A stretch of DNA of 64,000 bases from Rhodopseudomonas palustris (GTDB taxonomy: Bacteria > Pseudomonadota > Alphaproteobacteria > Rhizobiales > Xanthobacteraceae), in contig NZ_CP041387.1 of NCBI RefSeq assembly GCF_007005445.1, positions 3,249,001-3,313,000 on the forward strand. Direction: 5' to 3'. This document shows, piece by piece, positions 17,503 through 25,540 of the stretch (the stretch's first letter is position 1; every line of letters begins with the position of its first letter). The translations under genes and the position numbers were made by a program. The notes under the pieces are model-generated. The model saw only the letters and a list, made by a program, of their open reading frames with translations, searched no databases and was not told where the DNA came from.

Positions 17503-17931
17503 CTATTCGTCGCGATACACCTTTTCGCGCTTCTCATGGCGCTCCTGGGCTTCGACCGAGAGCGTCGCAATCGGGCGCGCCTCGAGCCGCTTCAGCGAGA
17601 TCGGTTCGCCCGTCTCTTCGCAATAGCCGTAGGTGTTGTCTTCGATACGTTGCAGCGCTGCGTCGATCTTGGCGATCAACTTGCGTTGACGGTCGCGAGC
17701 GCGCAGTTCAATCGCGCGGTCGGTTTCGGAAGAGGCGCGATCGGCCAAGTCGGGATGATTGACGTTCTCTTCCTGTAGTGCCTGGAGCGTGAGTTTGGCT
17801 TCACGCAGGATCTCGTCCTTCCAAGCCAACAATTTGGCGCGAAAATACTCGCGCTGCCGCTCGTTCATGAACGGCTCTTTCTCGGATGGTCGATAGTCTT
17901 TCAACTTTTCCAAGGGCAATCCATGATTCAC
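17503..17931 (-). CDS. dksA: DksA-type RNA polymerase-binding regulator, cysteine-poor
   Basis: A 142-aa DksA family protein. It has the coiled coil with the conserved tip DLADRA (D61xxD64xA66), which acts in the RNA polymerase secondary channel with ppGpp. The zinc-finger region is recognisable (YGYCEETGEPISLKRLEARP) but three of the four Cys are replaced: C104, T107, S125 and A128 stand where E. coli has four Cys. It therefore probably cannot bind zinc as E. coli DksA does. Cys-depleted DksA proteins with activity are known, such as Pseudomonas aeruginosa DksA2. It sits upstream of nothing on its strand and ends at a good terminator. Confidence 0.92.
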   Translation of the reverse strand: MNHGLPLEKLKDYRPSEKEPFMNERQREYFRAKLLAWKDEILREAKLTLQALQEENVNHPDLADRASSETDRAIELRARDRQRKLIAKIDAALQRIEDNTYGYCEETGEPISLKRLEARPIATLSVEAQERHEKREKVYRDE

Positions 17932-18051
17932 ATCAGACGGTAAGCACCCCGCCTGCGCGGCAGCTTATATAGCGCCGGGTTGTGACAGACAATATCGTCC
18001 GCACCGATCGCACCGGAACGCCGGAATAGCTGGGGAACAGGATTGGCCGGC

Positions 18052-18462
18052 TCAGGCCTGGCCGGCCTTGGCGAGTTCGACCTCGACCCGCAGCTCGATC
18101 TCTGCGAGCACCGCATCGAGGCCGGGGTCGCCGGAGGAGTTCTTCAGTTCGGCCGCGGCAGCGCGTAACCGGGCCACCGTGGCGCCGTCCAGCGAGCCGG
18201 ACAACAGCCCGATCTTCAGATCGTCGAGCGCATCCAGGGCTGTGCGGCCGCGCTGCACCGAACGCTTGCGCCGCTCGGTGGCATCCTCCACCCCCTGCAT
18301 CGCCAGCAGCGCATCGAGACCGGCCGGCGGGCGCGGCGCGCTGATCGGCTTGGCTTCGGAGGGTGTCGGGGCGGTGGGCAGTGAAAACGTGCTCGATCCG
18401 GAGCGCCGGACAGTGCCGGAGCCGGTCGAGGTGGTGGTGCCGTTCGGACCGTAAATGCGCAT
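18052..18462 (-). CDS. fliX: Flagellar assembly regulator FliX
   Basis: A 136-aa protein starting MRIYGPNGTTT, the typical FliX N-terminus. It continues with a Ser/Thr/Pro region and a conserved C-terminal helical part (LDALLAMQGVEDATERRKRS, QRGRTALDALDDLKIGLLSG, LDAVLAEIELRVEVELAKAG). In Caulobacter FliX couples early basal-body assembly to activation of FlbD and so to sigma-54 transcription of class III/IV flagellar genes. It is divergent from flgI. A near-CtrA box (18559) lies 97 nt upstream. Upstream in-frame codons to 18546 are not FliX-like. Confidence 0.92.
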   Translation of the reverse strand: MRIYGPNGTTTSTGSGTVRRSGSSTFSLPTAPTPSEAKPISAPRPPAGLDALLAMQGVEDATERRKRSVQRGRTALDALDDLKIGLLSGSLDGATVARLRAAAAELKNSSGDPGLDAVLAEIELRVEVELAKAGQA

Positions 18463-18558
18463 CGTGTCTCTCGCCGTGTCCAGGCTCGCCGCGGAACAGC
18501 TTACACCCAGGGCGGCAACAGGGCTGAGGCCCCCGACCCGCAGCAAACCGGTTTATGG

Positions 18559-18573
18559 TTAACGATGGGTAAA
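18559..18573. promoter_or_regulatory. Near-consensus CtrA box upstream of fliX
   Basis: TTAACGATGGGTAAA followed by C matches TTAA-N7-TTAA with one mismatch (TAAA). It is 97 nt upstream of the fliX ATG and in the fliX-flgI divergent region. Caulobacter fliX is a CtrA-dependent early gene, which fits. Confidence 0.5.
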
Positions 18574-18687
18574 CAGCTCGGCAAGATTTGCCGGCGACGG
18601 CAGTTTCGCCGCGTCTGGAACCCGTCCGGAACCTTGGACGATGGATTTTCGCCTCGCAAATTCAACAGGTTGCTTCAATTTTCCGGG

Positions 18688-18702
18688 TGGCACAGGACTG
18701 GC
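18688..18702 (+). promoter_or_regulatory. Sigma-54 promoter of the flgI operon
   Basis: TGGCACAGGACTGGC keeps TGGCAC at -24 and GC at -12 with exact GG-N10-GC spacing; it differs from TGGCACG-N4-TTGC at two positions. The transcript would start near 18714, about 46 nt before the flgI ATG. Confidence 0.7.
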
Positions 18703-18759
18703 AAGGAAAGACCGACCACATCGCCCGCGACAGCAGCGATGGATCGACAGGAGCCGACG

Positions 18760-19881
18760 ATGCCGCGCGTACCCACCCACCTGCTGAAACTGGCCGCGGC
18801 CGCCCTGTGTGCGCTGCTGCTGTCCGGCGTGGCGGCGGGCGCGACCTCGCGGATCAAGGATCTCGCCAATATCGAAGGTATCCGCCAGAACCAGTTGATC
18901 GGTTACGGTCTGGTGGTCGGCCTCAACGGTACCGGCGACACCCTCAACAACATCCCGTTCACCAAGCAGTCGCTGCAGGCGATGCTGGAGCGGATGGGCG
19001 TCAACATCCGCGGCGCCACCATCCGGACCGGCAACGTCGCGGCCGTGATGGTCACCGGCAATCTGCCGGCGTTCGCCACCCAGGGTACCCGGATGGACGT
19101 TACCGTGTCCGCTCTCGGCGACGCCAAGAACCTTCAAGGCGGTACCCTGCTGGTCACCCCGCTGCTCGGCGCCGACGGCAACGTCTATGCGGTCGCGCAG
19201 GGCTCGCTGGCGATCGGCGGTTTCCAGGCCGAGGGCGAAGCCGCCAAGATCACCCGCGGCGTGCCGACGGTCGGCCGGATCGCCAACGGCGCGATCATCG
19301 AGCGGGAAATCGAATTCGCCCTGAACCGGCTGCCGAACGTGCGGCTGGCGCTGCGCAACTCCGATTTCACCACCGCCAAGCGGATCGCCGCCGCGGTCAA
19401 CGACTATCTCGGCATCAAATGCGCCGAACCGCTCGATCCTTCGACCGTCCAGCTCTCGATCCCGGCCGAATTCAAGGGCAACGCGGTGGCGCTGCTGACC
19501 GAAATCGAGCAATTGCAGGTCGAGCCGGATCAGGTTGCCAAGATCATCATCGACGAGCGCAGCGGCATCATCGTCATGGGACGCGACGTTCGGGTCGCCA
19601 CCGTGGCGGTGGCCCAGGGCAATCTGACGGTGTCGATCTCCGAAAGCCCGCAGGTCAGCCAGCCCAATCCGCTCGGAGGCGGCCGCACCGTCGTGACGCC
19701 GAATTCGCGCATCGGCGTCACCGAGGACGGCAAGAAGCTCGCCGTGGTCAAGGACGGCGTCTCGCTACAGCAGCTCGTCGACGGCCTCAACAGCCTGGGA
19801 ATCGGTCCGCGCGACCTGATCGGCATCCTGCAGGCGATCAAGGCCGCCGGTGCGATCGAAGCCGACATCGAGGTGATGTGA
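18760..19881 (+). CDS. flgI: Flagellar P-ring protein FlgI
   Basis: A 373-aa protein from the ATG at 18760, preceded by CAGGAG. The signal peptide is LLKLAAAALCALLLSGVAAG. The mature start is the FlgI hallmark SRIKDLANIEGIRQNQLIGY, followed by GLVVGLNGTGDTLNNIPFTK, and the C-terminus has NSLGIGPRDLIGILQAIKAA. It forms the periplasmic P ring around the rod, helped by FlgA. It is the first gene of flgI-flgJ-flgN-like; its stop overlaps the flgJ start by 1 nt (TGATG). Confidence 0.97.
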   Translation: MPRVPTHLLKLAAAALCALLLSGVAAGATSRIKDLANIEGIRQNQLIGYGLVVGLNGTGDTLNNIPFTKQSLQAMLERMGVNIRGATIRTGNVAAVMVTGNLPAFATQGTRMDVTVSALGDAKNLQGGTLLVTPLLGADGNVYAVAQGSLAIGGFQAEGEAAKITRGVPTVGRIANGAIIEREIEFALNRLPNVRLALRNSDFTTAKRIAAAVNDYLGIKCAEPLDPSTVQLSIPAEFKGNAVALLTEIEQLQVEPDQVAKIIIDERSGIIVMGRDVRVATVAVAQGNLTVSISESPQVSQPNPLGGGRTVVTPNSRIGVTEDGKKLAVVKDGVSLQQLVDGLNSLGIGPRDLIGILQAIKAAGAIEADIEVM

Positions 19882-20216
19882 TGCCGCTCTCCAACGCCTA
19901 CGGCCCGACCCTTCCGACCTACAACGGACGGCCCGACTTCACCCTCGCCGAGGCGCTGTCGAAGCTGCCGGCTCAGGTCAAGAAGAAGGCCGAAGCGACC
20001 GCCAAAGACTTCGAAGCGATGTTCCTCAACACCATGTTTTCGCAGATGACCACCGGACTGAAGGGAGACGGACCGTTCGGCGACACGGTCGGAACCGGCG
20101 TCTGGCGCTCGATGCTGACCGAACAGCATTCGCAGGCGATCGCCAAGGCCGGCGGCGTCGGCATCGCCAGCGACGTGTACCGCTCCCTGATCCTGCAACA
20201 GGCAGCCCGCTCCTGA
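19881..20216 (+). CDS. flgJ: FlgJ-like rod-binding protein (rod domain only)
   Basis: A 111-aa protein matching the N-terminal rod-binding domain of FlgJ: AKDFEAMFLNTMFSQMTTGL, GPFGDTVGTGVWRSMLTEQH and GGVGIASDVYRSLILQ. The peptidoglycan hydrolase domain of enteric FlgJ is absent, as is usual in alphaproteobacteria, so a separate lytic enzyme must open the wall. It is a cap or scaffold for rod assembly. It starts inside the flgI stop (TGATG), so translation is coupled. Confidence 0.9.
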   Translation: MPLSNAYGPTLPTYNGRPDFTLAEALSKLPAQVKKKAEATAKDFEAMFLNTMFSQMTTGLKGDGPFGDTVGTGVWRSMLTEQHSQAIAKAGGVGIASDVYRSLILQQAARS

Positions 20217-20235
20217 GACCGCAAAGGACGACGCC

Positions 20236-20727
20236 ATGACCGCGACGCAAAGCCAGCAAGTTCAGCCCGCTGCCGTACAGCCCGTCACCACGCCGGCGGC
20301 GGCCCGCACCCTCGCCGCGGGCCTGATCGAGGTGATGGAATCGCTTCTGAAGGTGATCGAGCGCGAAACCGAGCTTGTGCGCGCCGGTCAGATCGCCGAC
20401 GCGATGCGGCTCGAGGGCGACAAGACCGAAGGCACCCGGCGTTACATCGCTGCGATCACGCTGGTGCGCGCCAGCCAGCCCTACATGGCCAAAGCGACGC
20501 CGGATCTGCTCGCCACGCTGCATCGGCACCACGAAGTGTTCAGGGCGATGTTGCAGGTCAACCTCACCGTCCTCGCAACCGCTCATGCCGTCTCGGAAGG
20601 CATCGTCCGCGGCGTCAACGCCGAGGTGCAGAAGCGCAACTCGCCGCAGACCTACACCGCCTACGGCCGTCACACCGGCCCGAGCCCGCGCCAGCTCACG
20701 CCGATCGCGGTCAGCCGGTCGCTGTAG
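20236..20727 (+). CDS. FlgN-like helical flagellar protein (probable export chaperone)
   Basis: A 163-aa, almost all-helical protein 19 nt downstream of flgJ. The middle (ARTLAAGLIEVMESLLKVIE, then RETELVRAGQIADAMRLEGD) and C-terminal helix region (TVLATAHAVSEGIVRGVNAE, ending TYTAYGRHTG) resemble FlgN, the chaperone for hook-associated proteins FlgK and FlgL. Both clients are encoded in this window (45249 and 43633). Similarity is structural rather than by strong motif, so FlgN is a likely but unproven assignment. Confidence 0.65.
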   Translation: MTATQSQQVQPAAVQPVTTPAAARTLAAGLIEVMESLLKVIERETELVRAGQIADAMRLEGDKTEGTRRYIAAITLVRASQPYMAKATPDLLATLHRHHEVFRAMLQVNLTVLATAHAVSEGIVRGVNAEVQKRNSPQTYTAYGRHTGPSPRQLTPIAVSRSL

Positions 20728-20908
20728 GACGCCTCCCTCCGATCGATCGCTGCGAAGCGGGCGCGCAGTGGCGCCGAGTCGTGCACGCCTCCGGTAAGCA
20801 CCGCTTTCGATTCAAATCATCGGAGTCTTTGCAGGAGGAATTTCAGAACTGTTTGCCACGATGCTGGCGGAGGTGTGGGATTGACCTGATGGAGGCCAGG
20901 AGGCTGAC

Positions 20909-21280
20909 ATGAGTATCGATTTCGCCACAAAGCCGGTGGGGGCGCCGGTCATGACGCCGATCCTCAGGCCGGAGCCTGATGCGGCGCGAGCTGCCGTACC
21001 GACCGATCTGCCGGCGCCTCGGAGCGTCACCGCAGCGGAGGCCGGATCGGCTATGCCCCCGGCGAAGCCCGGGAGCGATCCAGCGCCGTCGGTCTCCCGT
21101 CAGGTGATCTTCGATCGGGCCGCGGCGCAGATGGTGTACGTCGCCGTCGATCAGGACACTCAGGCGGTGATCAGCCAGTATCCTGAATCCTGGCAGCTCA
21201 AGGCACGCGCTTATTTCCGCGAACTCGAGCATTCGAAGCCCGAGCGTACCGGCTCGCTCACGACCGACCGCGTCGTCTGA
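20909..21280 (+). CDS. FlaG-like small protein
   Basis: A 123-aa protein with a clear AGGAGG 7 nt before its ATG. The N-terminal 65 residues are low-complexity Pro/Ala. The C-terminal part (RQVIFDRAAAQMVYVAVDQD, TQAVISQYPESWQLKARAYF) resembles the end of FlaG proteins, where VD..T..VI.Q.P is typical. FlaG affects filament length or flagellin handling in some bacteria. It is separated by 181 bp from the flgIJ operon and converges with flaF. The family call is tentative. Confidence 0.5.
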   Translation: MSIDFATKPVGAPVMTPILRPEPDAARAAVPTDLPAPRSVTAAEAGSAMPPAKPGSDPAPSVSRQVIFDRAAAQMVYVAVDQDTQAVISQYPESWQLKARAYFRELEHSKPERTGSLTTDRVV

Positions 21281-21386
21281 CGCCTGCTCGGATCGTTCGT
21301 CGCGAACTCCCCGGCCTGCCGGTTGCAGGCGCGGGCGCTTCGTGCTGACCGAACCGATCGCACCGGACACGGCACCGCGCGTCTGC

Positions 21387-21755
21387 TCATGCGCGACCGC
21401 TGAGGCCCGCGGCGATGTTGCGGTTGATGTCGATCAGCGCCTGCAGGCGCTCGACTTCCGGCTTGATCTGCAACGCGCTGGACTGGCTGAGCACGAACAC
21501 GCCGATGTTGGCGATGTTCTGCCGGATCTCGATCGATTGCGGATTGTCGTCGCGCATCGCTTCGGAGACGAAGATCGACCACAGCTTGCGATTGAACATC
21601 AGCGCTTCCTGAAGTCCGATCGCGCCCTTCTCGTCCCAGTTGGTGACGACGTCCTGGAGCTGCTTGGCCGCCTTCAGCAACGCCTGCGCTTCGATCTCGC
21701 GGGGAGATGCGGTTCTTTGCGCGGTTCTGGCGTAAGCTTGCGCGGCACTCGACAT
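21387..21755 (-). CDS. flaF: Flagellin synthesis regulator FlaF
   Basis: A 122-aa protein with the FlaF pattern: QAYARTAQRTASPREIEAQA at the N-terminus, the middle ALMFNRKLWSIFVSEAMRDD, and NIANIGVFVLSQSSALQIKP. FlaF promotes flagellin production and secretion in alphaproteobacteria, opposing FlbT. It lies 3 nt downstream of flbT on the same strand, the usual flbT-flaF pair, and next to the flagellin gene both are expected to control. Confidence 0.95.
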   Translation of the reverse strand: MSSAAQAYARTAQRTASPREIEAQALLKAAKQLQDVVTNWDEKGAIGLQEALMFNRKLWSIFVSEAMRDDNPQSIEIRQNIANIGVFVLSQSSALQIKPEVERLQALIDINRNIAAGLSGRA

Positions 21756-21758
21756 CGT

Positions 21759-22139
21759 CTACCTCGACAACAATTCTTCTTCACGCTTGATGAGGGGGCG
21801 CAGCTCTCTGAGTGCCTTATAGAGATTGCCGCTTAAGATATGATTACTGGTTGCTTCGATCGTTTCGCGAAAGCTCGGAACCGCCTCGAGCAGGTCTTTG
21901 ATGAAACCTAGATACAAATCCTGATACGCCGGTATGTCGTTTTGCAGATACATCATCTGCACGCAGAGATAGATGCGTTTGACCGGCGTGTTGGCGGTCT
22001 CCGCGGTCAGGATGTCCTTCTCGCGCAGGATCGGCGCGTCGCCGTCGATGAGAAATGTCGTGCGGGTGTCGGAGTTGGTGATCACGCTCTGGCCGATCAC
22101 AATCCGCTCGAACGGCTTCAATTCGACTCGCAGAGGCAT
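21759..22139 (-). CDS. flbT: Flagellin mRNA regulator FlbT
   Basis: A 126-aa protein of usual FlbT size: VELKPFERIVIGQSVITNSD, the strand pair TTFLIDGDAPILREKDILTA, and RIYLCVQMMYLQNDIPAYQD. In Caulobacter FlbT binds the 5' untranslated region of flagellin mRNA and destabilises it until hook completion. It is transcribed with flaF and lies directly downstream of flagellin 1, all on the minus strand. Start ATG at 22139 follows AGGGAGAGAC. Confidence 0.96.
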   Translation of the reverse strand: MPLRVELKPFERIVIGQSVITNSDTRTTFLIDGDAPILREKDILTAETANTPVKRIYLCVQMMYLQNDIPAYQDLYLGFIKDLLEAVPSFRETIEATSNHILSGNLYKALRELRPLIKREEELLSR

Positions 22140-22326
22140 CGTCTCTCCCTTCGCATACGGTCACCGGGCCAAAACCGACTCGTGCTCGAGCCGTTTTTTC
22201 TTATGCGCAGGGTTTCCGAATCGATCCAGCACAAACGCAGCGTCGTTTCCGGGGAAAAATGCAACGGCCATTTGCGCGGCGCCGAATCGCGCCGACGTCC
22301 GGACCGCGGATGGCCCGCCCTCGCCG

Positions 22327-22345
22327 CCCCGGCGCGAGGCCGGGG
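22327..22345 (-). terminator. GC-rich hairpin after flagellin 1 (weak terminator candidate)
   Basis: CCCCGGC-GCGAG-GCCGGGG forms a perfect 7-bp stem 10 nt after the flagellin stop. No T-run follows on the minus strand, so it may act as an mRNA-stabilising end rather than an efficient intrinsic terminator. Confidence 0.4.
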
Positions 22346-22354
22346 GCGCCGCGA

Positions 22355-25018
22355 TCACCGCAGCAATTGCAGGACGCTCTGCTGCGACTGGTTGGCCAGC
22401 GACAGCGCCGACACGGCGATCGACTGCCGGGTCGACAGCGCCTGGCTGTTGGCTGCTTCTTCGTTGGTGTCGGCCAGCGTCAGGTTGGACGAGCCGGTCT
22501 GCAGCACGTTGATCAGGTTCTTGGCGAATTCCTGACGGATCTGCACGATCGAGAGGTTGGAGCCGTAGGACGACGCCTGCGAGCGCAGCGTGGTCGACGC
22601 GGTGTTGAGCGCGGCGAGCGTCTTGTTGGTCGCGGCGTTGTCGATGAAGTCGACGCCGGCGACCAGCGTCGGCAGGCCCAGCGCCGCCGGCGACAGTGCG
22701 GTGCCGACGATGGTCAGCGTCGACTTGCCGGTCTCGTTGAACACCAGCTTCAGCGTGTCGCCGTTCAGAAGGTTGACGCCGTTGAACGACGCGTCCTGCG
22801 ACGTGGTGGTGATCTGCGCAATGACGTTGTTGTACTGCTCGACCAGCTTGGCGCGCGCGGTCTGCGAATTCAGATCGGCGACCGGCGGATTCGGCGTGGT
22901 GAAGGTCAGCGTCGAGGTGATCGAGCCGCCGAGCACGCCGCCGTCCTCCGCCGAGCCGAGCGTCGACGAGGCGTAGTCGTTGTTCGACGAAATTGTCAGC
23001 ACGCCGTTGGCGTCGATCTGCGCGATCAGATTGTTCGGCGCCAGCTTGGCGTTGAGCTGGGCGAGCGTCTTCACCGTGCCGCCGGTGCCGTCGCCGAAGG
23101 TGACGCTGACCGGGGTGCCGCCCTTGAAGGCGGTGAAGGTCATGGTCTTGCCGGAGACGCCGCCGGCGCCGGAGGCGCGCGACGCCTGGAACACGGTCGA
23201 GGTGCCGGTGTTGCCGGCGAGGCCGAGCGCCAGCATCGCGTTGCCGGTGCCGCTGATGGTGAGGTCCGAGGCGCTGCCGGTCGAGATCTTCAGCGAGCCG
23301 CTCGACAGCGACGAGTTCGCGGCGCCGGTCTGCGTCGTCAGCGTCGCGCCGGTCTGCGACAGCGTCGCGGTCTGCACGCCGGTGGCGAGGTCGATCGCCT
23401 TCAGCACGTCGGCGATGGTGCCGCCCTGCAGGTAGACGGTCGAATTGCCGAGGCCGTCGGTTTCGACATTGCCGGTCACGCCGGTGTGGGTCGCCGAGGG
23501 CAGCGGCACCGGTGCGTTCTTGAAGGTGATGGTCTGGCCGTTGACGGTCAGGATCGACCCGTCTTCGATCAGCGTGCCGATGGTGCCCGCCCCCGTGATG
23601 CGGGGAACGTCGATCGTGGTCGGGCCGGATCCGGTCGAGGTGGTGAGGTTCAGCGATTTCAGGAAGTCGGCCGGGCCGGTGACGTGGAGGTCCGCGCCGG
23701 TCGAGGAGTTCAGTGTCACCACGCCGCCGGCGCTGATCGAGGACGGCGTACCGTTGGCGGCGAAGGTCGCGACACCGCCGGCAATCGTCGCCGACTTGAC
23801 CCCGCTGGCGAGATCGATCGCCGTCAGCACGTCGCCGACCGTGGCGTTGGTGAAAGTGTTGCTGGTGCCGAGATAGATCGTCGAGTTGCCCTGGGAGTCG
23901 GCGACGATGTTGCCGAGCACGCCGGAACCGACCAGCAGGCCCGACGGCGACGGCGGGTCGGAAGCCTTGAAGGTGATGGTCTTGCCGTTCACCGTCAGCG
24001 TGGTGCCGTCGGCGATCGCCGCGCCGAGACCGCCGACGGAATTGAACAGCTTGGTGCTGGCGTTGATCGCGGTGGCAGCGGCGCTGCCGAGCGGCACCGT
24101 CACCGAGGAGCCAAGACCGAGCTTGGCCAGCACGGTGCCGCCGGTGGTGTCGGAGATCTGCAGTTCGCGATTGGTGCCGGTGTGAAGCTCGAGCCGGCCG
24201 GCGGCGTTGACCACCGACGCGTTGGAGGTGTTGCCGTTGATGGTGTCGATGGTCGCCAGCAGCGCGTTGATCGGCTGGTTGACGCCGAGCGTATAGTTTC
24301 CGTTGCTGTCGATCGTCGGCGTGCCGGTCGCGGTAAAGGTGATGGTCTTGCCGTCGACCACCAGCACGTCGCCGGCCTGCGGGCCTGTCGGCGTCGTGGT
24401 CGAGCCGTTGGTCAGCGACGAGATCAGGTCGGTGCCGGTCGCGGTCGCAGTCGCAGTGCCGGTGTACAGCACGGCGCCGGTCGCGGTGGCGTCGGTGGCG
24501 ACGTTCTTGGTCACGGCAGCAAGCGACGACACGCTGCCGATGCCGCCGCCGAGCGTATCGGTCGCCGACACCCCGTTGGTACCGCCGACGGTGCCGTCGT
24601 AAATCACGTTACTGGTCGCGATCGCGCTGGCGAAGGTCTGGGTGCCGCGCAGATCGTTCGGCGTAGCGCCGGCAATCGTGGTCGAAACGTTGGATTTGGT
24701 GCTGTAACCGACGTTCGATTGCAGCGCCTGATTGGCGATCGACTTGGCGGTGTCGATCAGCTTGTTCAGCGAGGTGATGCCGGTGTTGGCCGCCTGCAGG
24801 ATCTGGACGCCGTTGCCGATGCCGTCGAGCAGATTGTTGATGTCGCTGGCGCGGCTGTCGAGCCCTGCTGCGGTGAAGAAGTTTGTCGGATTGTCGAGCG
24901 CGGTATTGACCTTCTTGCCGGAGGCAAGCCGGTTCTGCGTCGTCGCCAACAGATCGGCCGTCGACTGCAGCGATAGCAGATTCTGGCGAACCGCTGCTGA
25001 GAGAACCACATCAGCCAT
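22355..25018 (-). CDS. Giant flagellin 1
   Basis: An 887-aa flagellin starting at the ATG at 25018 with AGGAAGG about 9 nt upstream; the in-frame extension to 25213 is not flagellin-like. The N-terminal D0/D1 region (VLSAAVRQNLLSLQSTADLL, NRLASGKKVNTALDNPTNFF) and C-terminal region (DTNEEAANSQALSTRQSIAV, ending LANQSQQSVLQLLR) are typical. The middle, about residues 150-720, is Thr/Gly/Ser-rich and contains about four repeats beginning [VL][ND]GKT[IM]TF (near 223, 344, 490, 622), resembling flagellin IN motifs. Common flagellins are 270-500 aa, so this is very large. The many Ser/Thr are potential O-glycosylation sites for the glycosyltransferase encoded divergently. Confidence 0.95.
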   Translation of the reverse strand: MADVVLSAAVRQNLLSLQSTADLLATTQNRLASGKKVNTALDNPTNFFTAAGLDSRASDINNLLDGIGNGVQILQAANTGITSLNKLIDTAKSIANQALQSNVGYSTKSNVSTTIAGATPNDLRGTQTFASAIATSNVIYDGTVGGTNGVSATDTLGGGIGSVSSLAAVTKNVATDATATGAVLYTGTATATATGTDLISSLTNGSTTTPTGPQAGDVLVVDGKTITFTATGTPTIDSNGNYTLGVNQPINALLATIDTINGNTSNASVVNAAGRLELHTGTNRELQISDTTGGTVLAKLGLGSSVTVPLGSAAATAINASTKLFNSVGGLGAAIADGTTLTVNGKTITFKASDPPSPSGLLVGSGVLGNIVADSQGNSTIYLGTSNTFTNATVGDVLTAIDLASGVKSATIAGGVATFAANGTPSSISAGGVVTLNSSTGADLHVTGPADFLKSLNLTTSTGSGPTTIDVPRITGAGTIGTLIEDGSILTVNGQTITFKNAPVPLPSATHTGVTGNVETDGLGNSTVYLQGGTIADVLKAIDLATGVQTATLSQTGATLTTQTGAANSSLSSGSLKISTGSASDLTISGTGNAMLALGLAGNTGTSTVFQASRASGAGGVSGKTMTFTAFKGGTPVSVTFGDGTGGTVKTLAQLNAKLAPNNLIAQIDANGVLTISSNNDYASSTLGSAEDGGVLGGSITSTLTFTTPNPPVADLNSQTARAKLVEQYNNVIAQITTTSQDASFNGVNLLNGDTLKLVFNETGKSTLTIVGTALSPAALGLPTLVAGVDFIDNAATNKTLAALNTASTTLRSQASSYGSNLSIVQIRQEFAKNLINVLQTGSSNLTLADTNEEAANSQALSTRQSIAVSALSLANQSQQSVLQLLR

Positions 25019-25246
25019 GATGCAAACCTTCCTGATCCGCGCTGGACGTCGACCTTCAGTCGCACGTCGCTGCTCGCGTCGAACGGATCGTTGCCGCTGC
25101 GACGCTCGCCGGTTGTGTTTAGACGCCTGTTCTGGAGAGGGACCTCGGCTGCACGACACACGTGCGCACCGGATCAACGCGGCCGATTCTCGGCCTACCT
25201 TCTTCCTGAGCACCGGGGACTATGGCCGGGGCCATTTAAAATATGG

Positions 25247-25261
25247 TTAACAGCATCTTAA
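25247..25261. promoter_or_regulatory. Predicted CtrA-binding box upstream of flagellin 1
   Basis: TTAACAGCATCTTAA is a perfect TTAA-N7-TTAA. It lies 229 nt upstream of the flagellin 1 ATG and 136 nt before the sigma-54 site of the divergent gene. Confidence 0.55.
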
Positions 25262-25396
25262 GGAGAAAAACTCCAATTGAATCAATACTCGACACCAGCT
25301 CAGATGCGCTGCTGGTGGGTCGTTCGGGAAATTCCGCGGGCTGATTCGCGCCTGCCCCGCCCCCGAATCCGTGCGGTATCGTCGCCACGCAGCATG

Positions 25397-25411
25397 AGGC
25401 ACGGCTTTTGC
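25397..25411 (+). promoter_or_regulatory. Sigma-54 promoter of the FlmG-like glycosyltransferase gene
   Basis: AGGCACGGCTTTTGC matches TGGCACG-N4-TTGC at every position except the first (A for T). The GG-N10-GC spacing is exact. The transcript would start near 25423, leaving about 118 nt before the ATG at 25541. This places the glycosyltransferase under the same factor as hook genes. Confidence 0.75.
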
Positions 25412-25540
25412 CGGGGTGAGGCGCGATGGTTAATGAATTATTCACGCGACCGGCAGAGGATGCCTCGCCTGCGGGTCTCTCTGAGGTGCGTCTCAGGACC
25501 GGAAGAGGTACGCTCACTCCGTCAGATTCGGATCATCAGA

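Larger units (their letters stand above)
25019..25540. other. 522-bp divergent region between flagellin 1 and the FlmG-like gene
   Basis: Contains a perfect CtrA box (25247-25261) in an AT-rich stretch, a sigma-54 promoter reading toward the glycosyltransferase gene (25397-25411), and a 6-bp inverted repeat GGCCGA-TTC-TCGGCC (25181-25195). I found no well-matched sigma-54 or sigma-28 promoter on the minus strand for flagellin 1. If the flagellin transcript starts near the AT-rich block, its leader would exceed 200 nt, which would suit FlbT control. Confidence 0.55.

Noticed and set aside
22259..24976. 905-aa plus-strand open frame opposite flagellin 1
   Set aside because: The minus strand carries a clear flagellin with good ribosome-binding site; the plus frame is repetitive only because the flagellin is.
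25373..25387. Possible minus-strand sigma-54 site for flagellin 1 (TGGCGACGATACCGC)
   Set aside because: Only the invariant GG and GC match; the CACG and TT parts do not, and it is 355 nt from the start.
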